This document shows, in pieces, positions 53,603-62,086 of a stretch of DNA of 64,000 nt. The position numbers and the translations under genes are program-made. Positions within the stretch are counted from its first letter, which is position 1, and each line of letters starts with the position of its first letter. The notes under the pieces are model-generated. The model had not been told where the DNA came from. It saw nothing but the letters and a program-made list of their open reading frames with translations, and made no database searches. The DNA is from Comamonadaceae bacterium (GTDB taxonomy: Bacteria > Pseudomonadota > Gammaproteobacteria > Burkholderiales > Burkholderiaceae_C), in NCBI GenBank assembly GCA_947448735.1, contig CANFOS010000004.1, positions 1 through 64,000 on the forward strand, written 5' to 3'.

Positions 53603-54630
53603 GAACTCGCCCCACTGCGCGGCTCGATGAGCATCACGGCCAAATCGATGAGCAAGAACACAAAGATCGAAAACAAGGCCAGCGTCAATACATAGCCTTG
53701 AACCACCGCAAAATCTCCAAGCAGAATCGCACTGAGGCCCCATTGCCCGAGACCGCCCCACGAAAAAATGTATTCGATCAAAGCCGCAGCTGCGATCAGC
53801 GAGGTGACTTCGGAACCCAAAAAAGTCAATATCGGTGCCATTGCATTGCGTAAAGCAATTTTTCGGATGGTGGCTCGGGAGAAACCATTGGCGCGCGCGT
53901 AACGTACATAGTCACTGCCCATGATCTCAATCACGATGGCCCGCGTGTGCTTGATGATGGGCGCCGCAGCCAGCATGGTGAAACAAGCAACTGGCAAGGC
54001 CAGTTGGGCCAGCGCCGATCTCAAAGCCGTCCAGTTCCCTGCCAACAGGCTGTCGACCACCGTGCTGCCGGTCACCACGGCCGGAGCCACCACATCCATG
54101 GCCAACCTGCCCATAGGTGGGGGTGCCCAATGCAGCCAGTAAAAGAACACCAAAATTGTCATCAAGCCCATCCAATAGGTGGGCATCGAAAAGCCGGCCA
54201 GCGATCCAAAGCGAGTCAGTTGATCAAACCAGCCGTTGGGATGGCTCGCAGCGCGAAGTCCGACCGGGACACCAATGACGCTGGCAAGACCAACGGACAA
54301 CAGCACCAACTCAAGTGTCACCGGGAACAGATGCAAGATCTCGTTGAGTACCGGCACGCCGCCCTGCCAGGACACACCGAGGTCGCCACGCGAGAGGCGC
54401 AGCATATAGGTAAGAAATTGCTGGATCATCGGCTGATCGAGCTGAAGTTCCGCACGGATCGCACGCAACATCGCTTCATCGGCCATGGGTCCCGCCAGCA
54501 TGGCCACCGGATCTTGGCTGCCGATGCGTATCAGCATGAAGGTCAGGAAAATGATGCCCACGATGACCGGTATTGACACCAACAGTCGCAGCGCAATGAA
54601 GCGTGCGACCTGCAATCCTCGTGTCCCCAT
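53599..54630 (-). CDS. Opp/Dpp-type ABC transporter permease (OppB/DppB)
   Basis: A 343-residue permease. ATG 54630 overlaps the binding-protein stop (ATGA); a longer frame starting inside that gene is rejected. It shows the DppB N-terminal helix (ALRLLVSIPVIVGIIFLTFMLIRI), the LDQPMIQQFLTYM loop, and the EAA loop IEIMGSDYVRYARANGFSRATI. Confidence 0.92.
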   Translation of the reverse strand: MGTRGLQVARFIALRLLVSIPVIVGIIFLTFMLIRIGSQDPVAMLAGPMADEAMLRAIRAELQLDQPMIQQFLTYMLRLSRGDLGVSWQGGVPVLNEILHLFPVTLELVLLSVGLASVIGVPVGLRAASHPNGWFDQLTRFGSLAGFSMPTYWMGLMTILVFFYWLHWAPPPMGRLAMDVVAPAVVTGSTVVDSLLAGNWTALRSALAQLALPVACFTMLAAAPIIKHTRAIVIEIMGSDYVRYARANGFSRATIRKIALRNAMAPILTFLGSEVTSLIAAAALIEYIFSWGGLGQWGLSAILLGDFAVVQGYVLTLALFSIFVFLLIDLAVMLIEPRSGASS

Positions 54631-56213
54631 CACCGTTCGCAAGTCAGATCTTTCCAGACCAATCGGTTGTGCGGTTTCCAAAGATAGCCTTTGACGCAGG
54701 CTGCAAACACTTCGTGCGTGCCTGGCAAGTAGGTCTCAATAAAAGTCGCAGAATCAGCATGCAACTGCTGAGCCTGCTCAATCAGTTCCAGCCACTTCTT
54801 CTCATCACGTTCGACAACTGAGGCATCGATCAGTTTGTCCATGGCCGCGTCGCAATTGGCGTTGACATTGGACGATCCTTTGCAGTGCGCGGTAAGAAAC
54901 ATGTTGTACGAGGGATCTGGCACAAAGCTTGATGTCAGGTGTGTCAGAAAAGGCACGCTCCAAACGTTGATGGTGCGTCTGGCCAGCATTTCAGTCGATG
55001 GGATGCGCTTGGGTGTCATCCGGATACCTGCCTTGGCAAGAGAAGCTTGCATCTGAAGCACCAGAGGCTCCTCCCACCACCAGTTGGTGCTGTACTCCAA
55101 CGTGATGTCAACCCCATTCGGATAGCCTGCTTCAGACAGCAGTTGTTTGGCCTTGTTGTAGTCGGTCTCGTATTTGTAGGCACTGACCGCTCCAGGAATC
55201 GGAGAGTTCAGCATTGAGCGCGAGCGTGTGCCTTGCCCTAAAAACACTGCTTCGCCGATCGCCGCATAGTCGGTAGCATAGGCCACAGCCTGACGGACCT
55301 TGACTTTGTCGAAGGGCGGAAATCGCGGGTTCATGCGAAGCGTTGCACCGCCAAAACCCGGCACGCTTTCGACTTTGACCGATCGGTCTGACCGCAACGC
55401 GGAGAGTTGCTGAAACGGAATCTGCTCGGCATATTGCACTTGGCCGGTACGAACCAAAGCAACCCGCGTAGCCGGCGATGGCACTTCACGCCAGATCATG
55501 CGTGTGTAGTAAGGCCTCTTGAAGGCGTAGTTGGGATTGACCACAAACACAGCCTGCTGTCCTGCTTGAAGCGACTGCAGGTGATAAGGACCGAAGCCGG
55601 CGGTATTGAGAGCCAGCCACTTGGTTGCATACGGGTCTTCGGGCGTCGCATGTTTCTTGGCTTCCACTGAATCAAAGATGGCTGGAAGATGGAGCGACAG
55701 CGCCCCTAAGAAAATCCGGTTAGCGTCGCTAAGAACATAGCGAACTTCATACTTTGAGACAGCTTCGACCTTATCGATACGACCAGCGTTTCGCATGAAT
55801 TGGCCAGTTCGTTTTTGAGCCGCCGACTTCTTATAAGTCCAGACAATATCCTGTGCCGTGAGCTCATTGCCAAACGGGCTTTTCACGCCGCGCTTGAGTT
55901 TGAATGTATAGCTCTTACCGTCCTTGGAAATACTCCAGCTTTCAGCTAAATGTGGCTCAATCTTCGCTGGATTTATTTCTAGTTTTCCGTTGGCGCCAAC
56001 GCGCGTGCCGTAACGCGTCAGTCCCTCATAGAGATTGACTGCCGCCTCAATCTGCCCGGGAACCCAAATATCAGGGTCAAAACCCTTGGGCGTCGCCGAC
56101 ATGGCCATGACCAGCGTCTGCTCCTGAGCTTGAGCAAAAGCCGCCGGGGTCATCAACACACCAAAATACAAAAGAAGTGACTTCACGACAACTTTCATCA
56201 CAACTTTCATCAT
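54630..56213 (-). CDS. Family 5 extracellular solute-binding protein (OppA/DppA type)
   Basis: A 527-residue periplasmic binding protein with a signal peptide (SLLLYFGVLMTPAAFAQAQ). The family pattern is clear: LVMAMSATPKGFDPDI, LAESWSISKDGKSYTFKLKRGVK, and KVRQAVAYATDY. Ligands of this family include peptides, opines and glycosides; given the neighbouring amidohydrolase, oxidase and ligase, a small amide or aromatic conjugate is plausible but unproven. First gene of the minus-strand island operon. Confidence 0.92.
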   Translation of the reverse strand: MMKVVMKVVVKSLLLYFGVLMTPAAFAQAQEQTLVMAMSATPKGFDPDIWVPGQIEAAVNLYEGLTRYGTRVGANGKLEINPAKIEPHLAESWSISKDGKSYTFKLKRGVKSPFGNELTAQDIVWTYKKSAAQKRTGQFMRNAGRIDKVEAVSKYEVRYVLSDANRIFLGALSLHLPAIFDSVEAKKHATPEDPYATKWLALNTAGFGPYHLQSLQAGQQAVFVVNPNYAFKRPYYTRMIWREVPSPATRVALVRTGQVQYAEQIPFQQLSALRSDRSVKVESVPGFGGATLRMNPRFPPFDKVKVRQAVAYATDYAAIGEAVFLGQGTRSRSMLNSPIPGAVSAYKYETDYNKAKQLLSEAGYPNGVDITLEYSTNWWWEEPLVLQMQASLAKAGIRMTPKRIPSTEMLARRTINVWSVPFLTHLTSSFVPDPSYNMFLTAHCKGSSNVNANCDAAMDKLIDASVVERDEKKWLELIEQAQQLHADSATFIETYLPGTHEVFAACVKGYLWKPHNRLVWKDLTCER

Positions 56214-56333
56214 TTGGCCTTGAGAAAAAGGACTAATCTACCTTTGATTTATTTGTTTTTCAATCAGGACTACTACTGATTGTCAAAAGTTTTGGCGCGT
56301 CGCGGCACAAGCCACAATAGTCAAAGCTAAGTC

Positions 56334-57896
56334 ATGACCACTATGAAACAACCTATCTCCATGCTTGAAACCATTCGCCCTGGCGCATCAAAATCAATTC
56401 TTATTTCTGACGGCATACGTGCGGCGTCACATCGGACACCTCACAAAATCGCGATCACAGAATCCGGGCGCAGCCTGACCTATCAACAGTTGGTTTCACG
56501 CATTGACCGCGTCTCCAATCTGGGACATGCCGAACTCGGACTAAGGCATGGCGAACGCGCTGCATTGCTGCTGCGCAACCGGCTGGAGTACATGGAACTG
56601 GTGTGCGGCCTGTCCTCTGCCGGCGTTGCAGTGGCTACCATCGGCCCTGCTTCGACCATGCCGGAAATTAGATTTCTTTGCGAAGATTCCGGTGCGCGCG
56701 TGCTGTTTGTCGACGCCGAGCTTGAAGACCTTGCCCGCGCTTGTGTGCCGGCCTGCGTCGAGCGAATCATCGTGCTGGGCGAGTCTTATGAAGCCTTGTT
56801 GGCCAAGTCGTCGTCCACTGTTTTTGATGGTCGTGTTTCGGAGCATGATATTTTTTCAATTCCCTACACCTCCGGGGCTACCGGGCGTCCAAAGGGGGTG
56901 ATGCTGTCACATCGCGGCCGTGTATTGGCTTGTTACGCCATGGCCTCAGAACACGGCGCTTATGGCCCAGATGACCGGGCCGTCGCCACGACGCCGATGT
57001 TTCACGGGGCCGGTTTTCTCATGGCCTTGGTCCCGATTTTTTTCGGTGGCTCAGTCGAAATACTGGCGCGTTTTGATATCGAAAAACTGTTGGCCACCAT
57101 CGCCTCAACGCGTGCCACCAGCGCTTACATGGTGCCAACACATTTCGCTGCCCTGTTTGCCCTTGGCGACCGCGCCCGACGTCATGACACGCAATCACTC
57201 AAAGCCTTGATCTCCGGAACGGCGCCTTTGGCGCAAAGTATGAAGAGCCAAATTATTGACTACTTTGGTGAAGGATTGCTATTCGAGCGTTACGGCACCA
57301 CGGAGACAAATATCGTCACAGCGCTACGTCCCGCAGACCAGTTGCACAAGATAGCCTGCGTGGGTCAATGTCTGCCAGGCACCTACATCAAGGTCATTGA
57401 TGATGACGGTCACGAAGTCTCGGCCAACACGGTGGGCGAGCTGGCCGTTGCTTCACCCTACTGCTTTTCGGGCTACCACAACATGCCAGAAGCCACGGAA
57501 AAAGCAAGGCGTGGCGACTGGTTCATCACCGGTGATTTGGCGCGTGTTGATGATGAAGGGTATCTTTATATCGTCGACCGTAAGAACGACATGATCATCA
57601 CCGGTGGCGAAAACGTCTACCCACGGGAAGTTGAGGAAGTGTTGCTGGCACACGCCGCGGTCAGGGAGTGCGCGGTGGTTGGTGCGCCGCACGCCTATTG
57701 GGGCGAAGCTATCACGGCCTTTGTGGTCGTACGTGAAGGCATGAATGTGACATCCGAGGATCTCGAGGCAAGCTGCCGCAACGTGCTAGCGCGTTATAAG
57801 GTCCCTAAGGACTTTCGTATGGTCGATGTCCTGCCAAGGAATAGCATGGGAAAAATTTTGCGACGTCAATTACGAGATGGACTGGCAAAAAAATGA
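56334..57896 (+). CDS. AMP-dependent acyl-CoA ligase/synthetase
   Basis: A 520-residue ANL-superfamily enzyme that adenylates a carboxylate and transfers it to CoA. It has the P-loop IPYTSGATGRPKGVMLSH, ERYGTTETN, the hinge region ending YLYIVDRKNDMIITGGENVYPREVEEVL, and the catalytic Lys in PRNSMGKILRR. It is divergent from the importer operon with a 120-bp spacer. It would activate the acid released by the island's hydrolase/oxidase steps. Substrate unknown. Confidence 0.92.
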   Translation: MTTMKQPISMLETIRPGASKSILISDGIRAASHRTPHKIAITESGRSLTYQQLVSRIDRVSNLGHAELGLRHGERAALLLRNRLEYMELVCGLSSAGVAVATIGPASTMPEIRFLCEDSGARVLFVDAELEDLARACVPACVERIIVLGESYEALLAKSSSTVFDGRVSEHDIFSIPYTSGATGRPKGVMLSHRGRVLACYAMASEHGAYGPDDRAVATTPMFHGAGFLMALVPIFFGGSVEILARFDIEKLLATIASTRATSAYMVPTHFAALFALGDRARRHDTQSLKALISGTAPLAQSMKSQIIDYFGEGLLFERYGTTETNIVTALRPADQLHKIACVGQCLPGTYIKVIDDDGHEVSANTVGELAVASPYCFSGYHNMPEATEKARRGDWFITGDLARVDDEGYLYIVDRKNDMIITGGENVYPREVEEVLLAHAAVRECAVVGAPHAYWGEAITAFVVVREGMNVTSEDLEASCRNVLARYKVPKDFRMVDVLPRNSMGKILRRQLRDGLAKK

Positions 57897-58054
57897 GGTC
57901 TGGGCCGGACGTCAATATCAGCCCGCAATGAGTCGACCGTTTTGCGGTCGCACAGGAAGTTTATTTTTCTGAAACGAAAACTGCTCGACCTGTTCTTTTG
58001 ATGAAGCTCATCTGAACCCATAGGGCAAGCCAACTATTCTTCAGAAGAGCGCAT

Positions 58055-58281
58055 CGCTAAGATACGGTGCGGTGATGCGGGTTCTGCCCCCGCTTTTGGC
58101 CGAATTTTTAACCAGGAGCCTTTTAATGTCTGAACTCAAAGCCGCTTTCGACAAAGCCGTGGGCGATTCCAAAAATCTGAGCGAGCGGCCTGATAACGCC
58201 ACGCTGCTCAAAATCTACGCGCTCTACAAGCAGGGCAGTTCGGGCGACAACGAAGAGAAAAAACCCAGCTTCAGCGACATG
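58055..58281 (+). repeat. Right direct repeat of the catabolic island (acbP region)
   Basis: Pairs with 46299-46525. Here the copy continues into the full acbP gene, so this is the functional side and the left copy is the duplicated one. Confidence 0.93.
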
Positions 58282-58380
58282 GTCGCGCGCGCCAAATGGG
58301 ACGCCTGGACCAAGCTCAAGGGCACCTCGCCAGAAGACGCGATGCAGCAGTATGTGGACTTGATTGCCGAGCTCGGCTGA
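58126..58380 (+). CDS. Acyl-CoA-binding protein
   Basis: An 84-residue acyl-CoA-binding protein, which carries long-chain acyl-CoA in the cytoplasm. Visible ACBP hallmarks: LKAAFDKAVGDSKNL, LLKIYALYKQGSSGD and ARAKWDAWTKLKGTSPEDAMQQYVDLI. The ATG at 58126 has AGGAG eight bases upstream, so the longer open frame from 58072 is rejected. Confidence 0.95.
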   Translation: MSELKAAFDKAVGDSKNLSERPDNATLLKIYALYKQGSSGDNEEKKPSFSDMVARAKWDAWTKLKGTSPEDAMQQYVDLIAELG

Positions 58381-58451
58381 AACCGTTGAAAGCGGGAAAA
58401 AGGCGTTTTATTCTAAAAATGGCCAGGGCCTAATAAATACCTGAGCTGGCA

Positions 58452-58468
58452 GCTATTTATTTGATAGC
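58452..58468. repeat. GCTATT-type 17-bp palindrome, copy 3
   Basis: GCTATTTATTTGATAGC, the same family as at 23117 and 30342 in the other orientation. It lies in the converging ends of acbP and the lyase gene. Confidence 0.65.
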
Positions 58469-58469
58469 G

Positions 58470-59387
58470 TCAGGCTTGCGCGACCGGCGCAGGGTGCAGC
58501 TGGCTGATGCGCCCCGCCTTGGCCACCTGGCCCGGTACCGTGTGGCCGACAATGTGCGGGATCTGGCGCGCCACTGAGAGCAGTTTGTCCAAGTCCATGC
58601 CTGTGTCATAGTCCATCGCATCCAGCATGTGAATGGCGTCTTCGCTGCACACATTCCCGCTCGCCCCTGGCGCATAAGGGCAGCCGCCCAGGCCGCCCAT
58701 CGACCCGTCAAACCGCGTGATGCCGCTTTGCACCGCCGCCAGCAGATTGGCCAGGCCCATGCCGCGGGTGTTGTGAAAGTGCATGGTCAGCTGCAGGTGG
58801 CCCGCCAAGGCCTGAACAGCGTCAGCCATACGGCTGACCTGCCCCGGGTGCGCCATGCCGGTGGTGTCGCAAATCGTCAGGCCCCGCACGCCTGCATCGA
58901 CAAAACGCTGCGCATAGCCCATCACCACCGCTTGCGGGACATCGCCTTCCATCGGGCAACCGAACGCGGTGGACAGCGACACATTGATTGCGACCAGCCC
59001 TTGTGAACGCTGGATGATCTTGCTGAGCGCCGCAAAGCTCTGGGCCATGCTCATGCGCAGGTTGGCCCGGTTGTGTGTCTCGCTCATCGACATCACCAGG
59101 TTCAGTTCATCGGCCCTGGCTTCAAAGGCTCGCTCTGCGCCGCGCAAATTGGGCACCAGCACGGTGTACTCAACACCCGGCAGACGGTTGATTCTGGCCA
59201 TCACCTCCTCGGCGTCGCGCAGCATGGGAATAGCTTTGGGCGATGTGAAGGAGGTGACTTCAATCTTGGCGTAGCCGCAGGCGCTGAGCGCATCAATGAG
59301 CGCGATTTTGTCGTCTGTGGCTACAAACTCTGGCTCCATTTGAAAGCCGTCTCTCGTCACCACCTCATTGAAGTAAATGCGTTTCAT
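58470..59387 (-). CDS. Hydroxymethylglutaryl-CoA lyase-type enzyme
   Basis: A 305-residue DRE-TIM metallolyase. N-terminal NEVVTRDGFQ holds the catalytic Asp/Arg-type motif (usual RDGLQ; here RDGFQ); HFHNTRGMGLANLLAA carries the metal His pair, and GGLGGCPYAPGASGN contains the catalytic Cys signature of HMG-CoA lyases. It would cleave HMG-CoA or a related 3-hydroxy-3-methyl-dicarboxyl-CoA to acetyl-CoA plus a keto acid. Start overlaps the caiB stop (ATGA), so both form one operon. Confidence 0.93.
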   Translation of the reverse strand: MKRIYFNEVVTRDGFQMEPEFVATDDKIALIDALSACGYAKIEVTSFTSPKAIPMLRDAEEVMARINRLPGVEYTVLVPNLRGAERAFEARADELNLVMSMSETHNRANLRMSMAQSFAALSKIIQRSQGLVAINVSLSTAFGCPMEGDVPQAVVMGYAQRFVDAGVRGLTICDTTGMAHPGQVSRMADAVQALAGHLQLTMHFHNTRGMGLANLLAAVQSGITRFDGSMGGLGGCPYAPGASGNVCSEDAIHMLDAMDYDTGMDLDKLLSVARQIPHIVGHTVPGQVAKAGRISQLHPAPVAQA

Positions 59388-60625
59388 GTTGCTTGGCCTT
59401 GCACAATGCCTTTGTCCTTGAGCGCCTGGATTTGCGCCTGGGTCAAACCAATGCCGCGCAGTACCTCGTCGGTATCTTGCCCCAGCGCAGGCGCGTTGCG
59501 ATGCTGGCCACCGGGCGTGTTTGAGAGCTTGGGCACGATGCCGGGTACGGTCAGGCCGCTGCCGTCGGCCAGGGTGATGTGCTGCAACATGCCGCGTGCC
59601 GCGTAGTGTGGATCTGCTGCAATGTCGGCGATGGTGTAAATGCGGCCTGCCGGAACGGACGCTTCGTCCAGCGCTCTAAGGACGTCCGTCACGCTGCGCT
59701 GGGCGGTCCACTGGCCAATCGCATGGTCAATTTCTGCAACGCGCACCACCCGGCCGGCGTTGTCTTTCAAAGCCGGGTCGGTGCCTAAGTCTTGCCGGTC
59801 TATGGTTTTCATCAACCTTTTATAAATGCTGTCGCCGTTGCCTGCTATCAGCGCATAGCCACCATCACTGCACAGGTAAGCATTACTCGGCGCAATGCCG
59901 GGCAGGGCGCTGCCGCCGGGGCCGCGCACCGCGCCAAAGGCTGAATGTTCGGGCAGCAGGCTTTCCATGCAGTTAAAAACCGCCTCATACAGCGCAACGT
60001 CGATGACTTGGCCTGTACCGGCCGTATGGCGGTGATGCAGCGCCATCAAAATACCAATCACGCCGTGCAGCGACGCCAGCGTGTCGCCAATGCTGACCCC
60101 CACCCGCACCGGCACCTGGCCGGGCTCGGCCGTCAGGTGGCGCAGGCCGCCCATCGCTTCGGCCACCACACCAAAGCCGGGGCGGTCACGGTAGGGCCCG
60201 GTTTGGCCGTAGCCGCTGATGCGCAGCATGATCAGGCGCGGGTTCAGGGCTTGCAGCACGTCCGGCCCCAAGCCCCAGCCTTCCATCGCGCCAGGCCTGA
60301 AGTTTTCAATCAGCACATCGCTCTCGCAGGCCAACTTTCGCACGATGTCTTGTGCCTCGGGCTGCTTTAAATCCAGCGCCAGCGAGCGCTTGTTGCGTGA
60401 CTGCACCTGCCACCACACCGAGGTGCCGTCTTTGAGCAGGCGCCAGCGGCGCAGCGGGTCACCGCTTTCCGGCGGTTCGATCTTGATGACATCCGCGCCA
60501 AAGTCAGCCAGCGTTTTCGCGGCAAACGGGCCGGCAATCAACTGGCCCAATTCAAGAACTTTGAGGCCCGCCAGAGGGCCAAGGGTGGGCGAAAGGGGTT
60601 TGGCAGGCGATGAATCAGAAGTCAT
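59384..60625 (-). CDS. CaiB/BaiF family CoA-transferase (class III)
   Basis: A 413-residue formyl-CoA/L-carnitine-type CoA transferase. Family segments: GLKVLELGQLIAGPFAAKTLADFGADVIKIEPP, with the catalytic Asp in the class III position (RNKRSLALDLKQPEAQDIV), and GYGQTGPYRDRPGFGVVAEAMGGL. Coupled to the HMG-CoA lyase gene, it probably activates a C5-C6 dicarboxylic or hydroxy acid for cleavage; this is inferred from the pairing. Confidence 0.92.
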   Translation of the reverse strand: MTSDSSPAKPLSPTLGPLAGLKVLELGQLIAGPFAAKTLADFGADVIKIEPPESGDPLRRWRLLKDGTSVWWQVQSRNKRSLALDLKQPEAQDIVRKLACESDVLIENFRPGAMEGWGLGPDVLQALNPRLIMLRISGYGQTGPYRDRPGFGVVAEAMGGLRHLTAEPGQVPVRVGVSIGDTLASLHGVIGILMALHHRHTAGTGQVIDVALYEAVFNCMESLLPEHSAFGAVRGPGGSALPGIAPSNAYLCSDGGYALIAGNGDSIYKRLMKTIDRQDLGTDPALKDNAGRVVRVAEIDHAIGQWTAQRSVTDVLRALDEASVPAGRIYTIADIAADPHYAARGMLQHITLADGSGLTVPGIVPKLSNTPGGQHRNAPALGQDTDEVLRGIGLTQAQIQALKDKGIVQGQAT

Positions 60626-60703
60626 GCCGCTATTGTCGGCCAGCCGCCTTCTTGGGTGTTGGTATTTGCCGCATAAAGGCTTCTTGCTTGGCGATGACCG
60701 GCA

Positions 60704-61012
60704 TCAGGCTTTTTTAACCGCTTTTTGGTCAATCAGTGCATCCAGATTCTTGACAATTTCGCTCTCGATCGGGTCTTTGAATGCGCTCAGCAAAAAGCCC
60801 AGCTTGGCTGTCAAAACGAAGGTGTCCTTGTCGACGGTCATGGTGCCAGTCACGCCCGAACGGCTAAAGCTGCAGACATCAGAAACGTCGCCTACCTGGT
60901 AATCGCACGCCATGTCAAACTTGGCCTCGGCCTGTTCGGCCCATTTGAAAGCTGCCTTGCGCGCCTGGCCAAGCGTCATGCTGTGCTGGCGAGTGATGTG
61001 GATGTCTGCCAT
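60704..61012 (-). CDS. Polyhydroxyalkanoic acid system family protein
   Basis: A 102-residue protein matching the small PHA-system/granule-region family: MADIHITRQHSMTLGQARKAAFKWAEQ, then DVCSFSRSGVTGTMTVDKDTFVL and GFLLSAFKDPIESEIVKNLD. Function is not established; relatives occur near polyhydroxyalkanoate genes. Start has a weak ribosome-binding site. Confidence 0.85.
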   Translation of the reverse strand: MADIHITRQHSMTLGQARKAAFKWAEQAEAKFDMACDYQVGDVSDVCSFSRSGVTGTMTVDKDTFVLTAKLGFLLSAFKDPIESEIVKNLDALIDQKAVKKA

Positions 61013-61021
61013 GTGTCTGTC

Positions 61022-62086
61022 CTAGGGTGTTGTTTTCAGTGCCTGATGGCGTTGGTCTTTGGAAAGCAAAGCAAGCTGCCGGACAGCCGCATAAAAGCGC
61101 TGCCAGTCCCTGCCGCCAGCTTCAAACAAGGCCTCAAAACCGGGCACGAGTTCGTCGTAGGCGGCTTGGGCGCCAAAGCTGGCGTTGTTGGCCTGCGCCA
61201 CCCAGCCGTCGTATCCGGCAAAGCCGCCCCAAGAGCTTTTGAGCTGCGCATAGTCGCTTCTGAATTTATTCATTGCTATTGATTTGGCAGCAACTTGCTC
61301 TTGATTTTGTTGGTCTGGAGCCGAACTTGACAGATAAATTTGAGCCAAATCGCGTCTTGTTGTGACGGTCAATTCCCTGAACTGCTGGCGGCGCGTATCA
61401 AGTGCTGCATAGTCGTCCTTGGCGGCCTGACCGGCGTTGGCAGCCAGCCAGCGCTGGCCACCCAGACGCTCGACCGCCGTGGCAAACGATTCATTGAACA
61501 TGGTGTCGTCGGCGGCGTAGACCACCTGGTGCGCCAGCTCGTGAATGATCAGCCGTGCCAGTTCGCCTTCGGGGTAGTTGATGAAGGTGTTGAGCAAGGG
61601 GTCTGCGCCAAAGTCGCCCAGCCAGTGCAGCTTGCCCAGCGTTGAGTAGGCAGGTACGCCGTAAACGCTCACCTCCCAGCCTTCGCCTTGCAGTTGTGCC
61701 GCCTTTGCCCGCGCATCAGCCTCGTTGAAGTAACCGCGGTAGCCGACGCAGCCCGCCACTGGAAAGCACCAGGTTTTGAGTGTCAGCGAAAATTCGGGCG
61801 CAGCCACCACGTTCCACACCACCGCGCCTCTGGACAGGTCGGCGTAGCGCGTGTACCCGGCGTTGTCGGGTAGTTTGAGTTCTGTTGCGGCAAAGCTGCG
61901 GATGCGCTGACTGAGCGCCAGCCGGGCTTTGAGCGCTTCTGGGGTTTGCGGGTCTGCCAGCACCTGTGCCACAGGCCGCGCAGCGCTGAGCATCTGCATA
62001 TGGCCGCTGACGGACTGCCAGTAGTAACCCAGGCCGCTGCAGCCACTGAGCAGCATGGCCAAGGCCAGGCTCAGCAATGTCTTCAT
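61022..62086 (-). CDS. Predicted lipoprotein aminopeptidase (PF10023-like)
   Basis: A 354-residue exported protein. Start ATG at 62086 overlaps the upstream gene stop (ATGA); the frame open to 62200 lies inside that gene and is rejected. The signal peptide ends in a lipobox (AMLLSGC), so it should be a membrane-anchored lipoprotein. A zinc-peptidase motif HELAHQVVY (HExxH) with a downstream Glu in NESFATAVERLG fits the bacterial aminopeptidase family. Substrate is unknown. Confidence 0.9.
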   Translation of the reverse strand: MKTLLSLALAMLLSGCSGLGYYWQSVSGHMQMLSAARPVAQVLADPQTPEALKARLALSQRIRSFAATELKLPDNAGYTRYADLSRGAVVWNVVAAPEFSLTLKTWCFPVAGCVGYRGYFNEADARAKAAQLQGEGWEVSVYGVPAYSTLGKLHWLGDFGADPLLNTFINYPEGELARLIIHELAHQVVYAADDTMFNESFATAVERLGGQRWLAANAGQAAKDDYAALDTRRQQFRELTVTTRRDLAQIYLSSSAPDQQNQEQVAAKSIAMNKFRSDYAQLKSSWGGFAGYDGWVAQANNASFGAQAAYDELVPGFEALFEAGGRDWQRFYAAVRQLALLSKDQRHQALKTTP

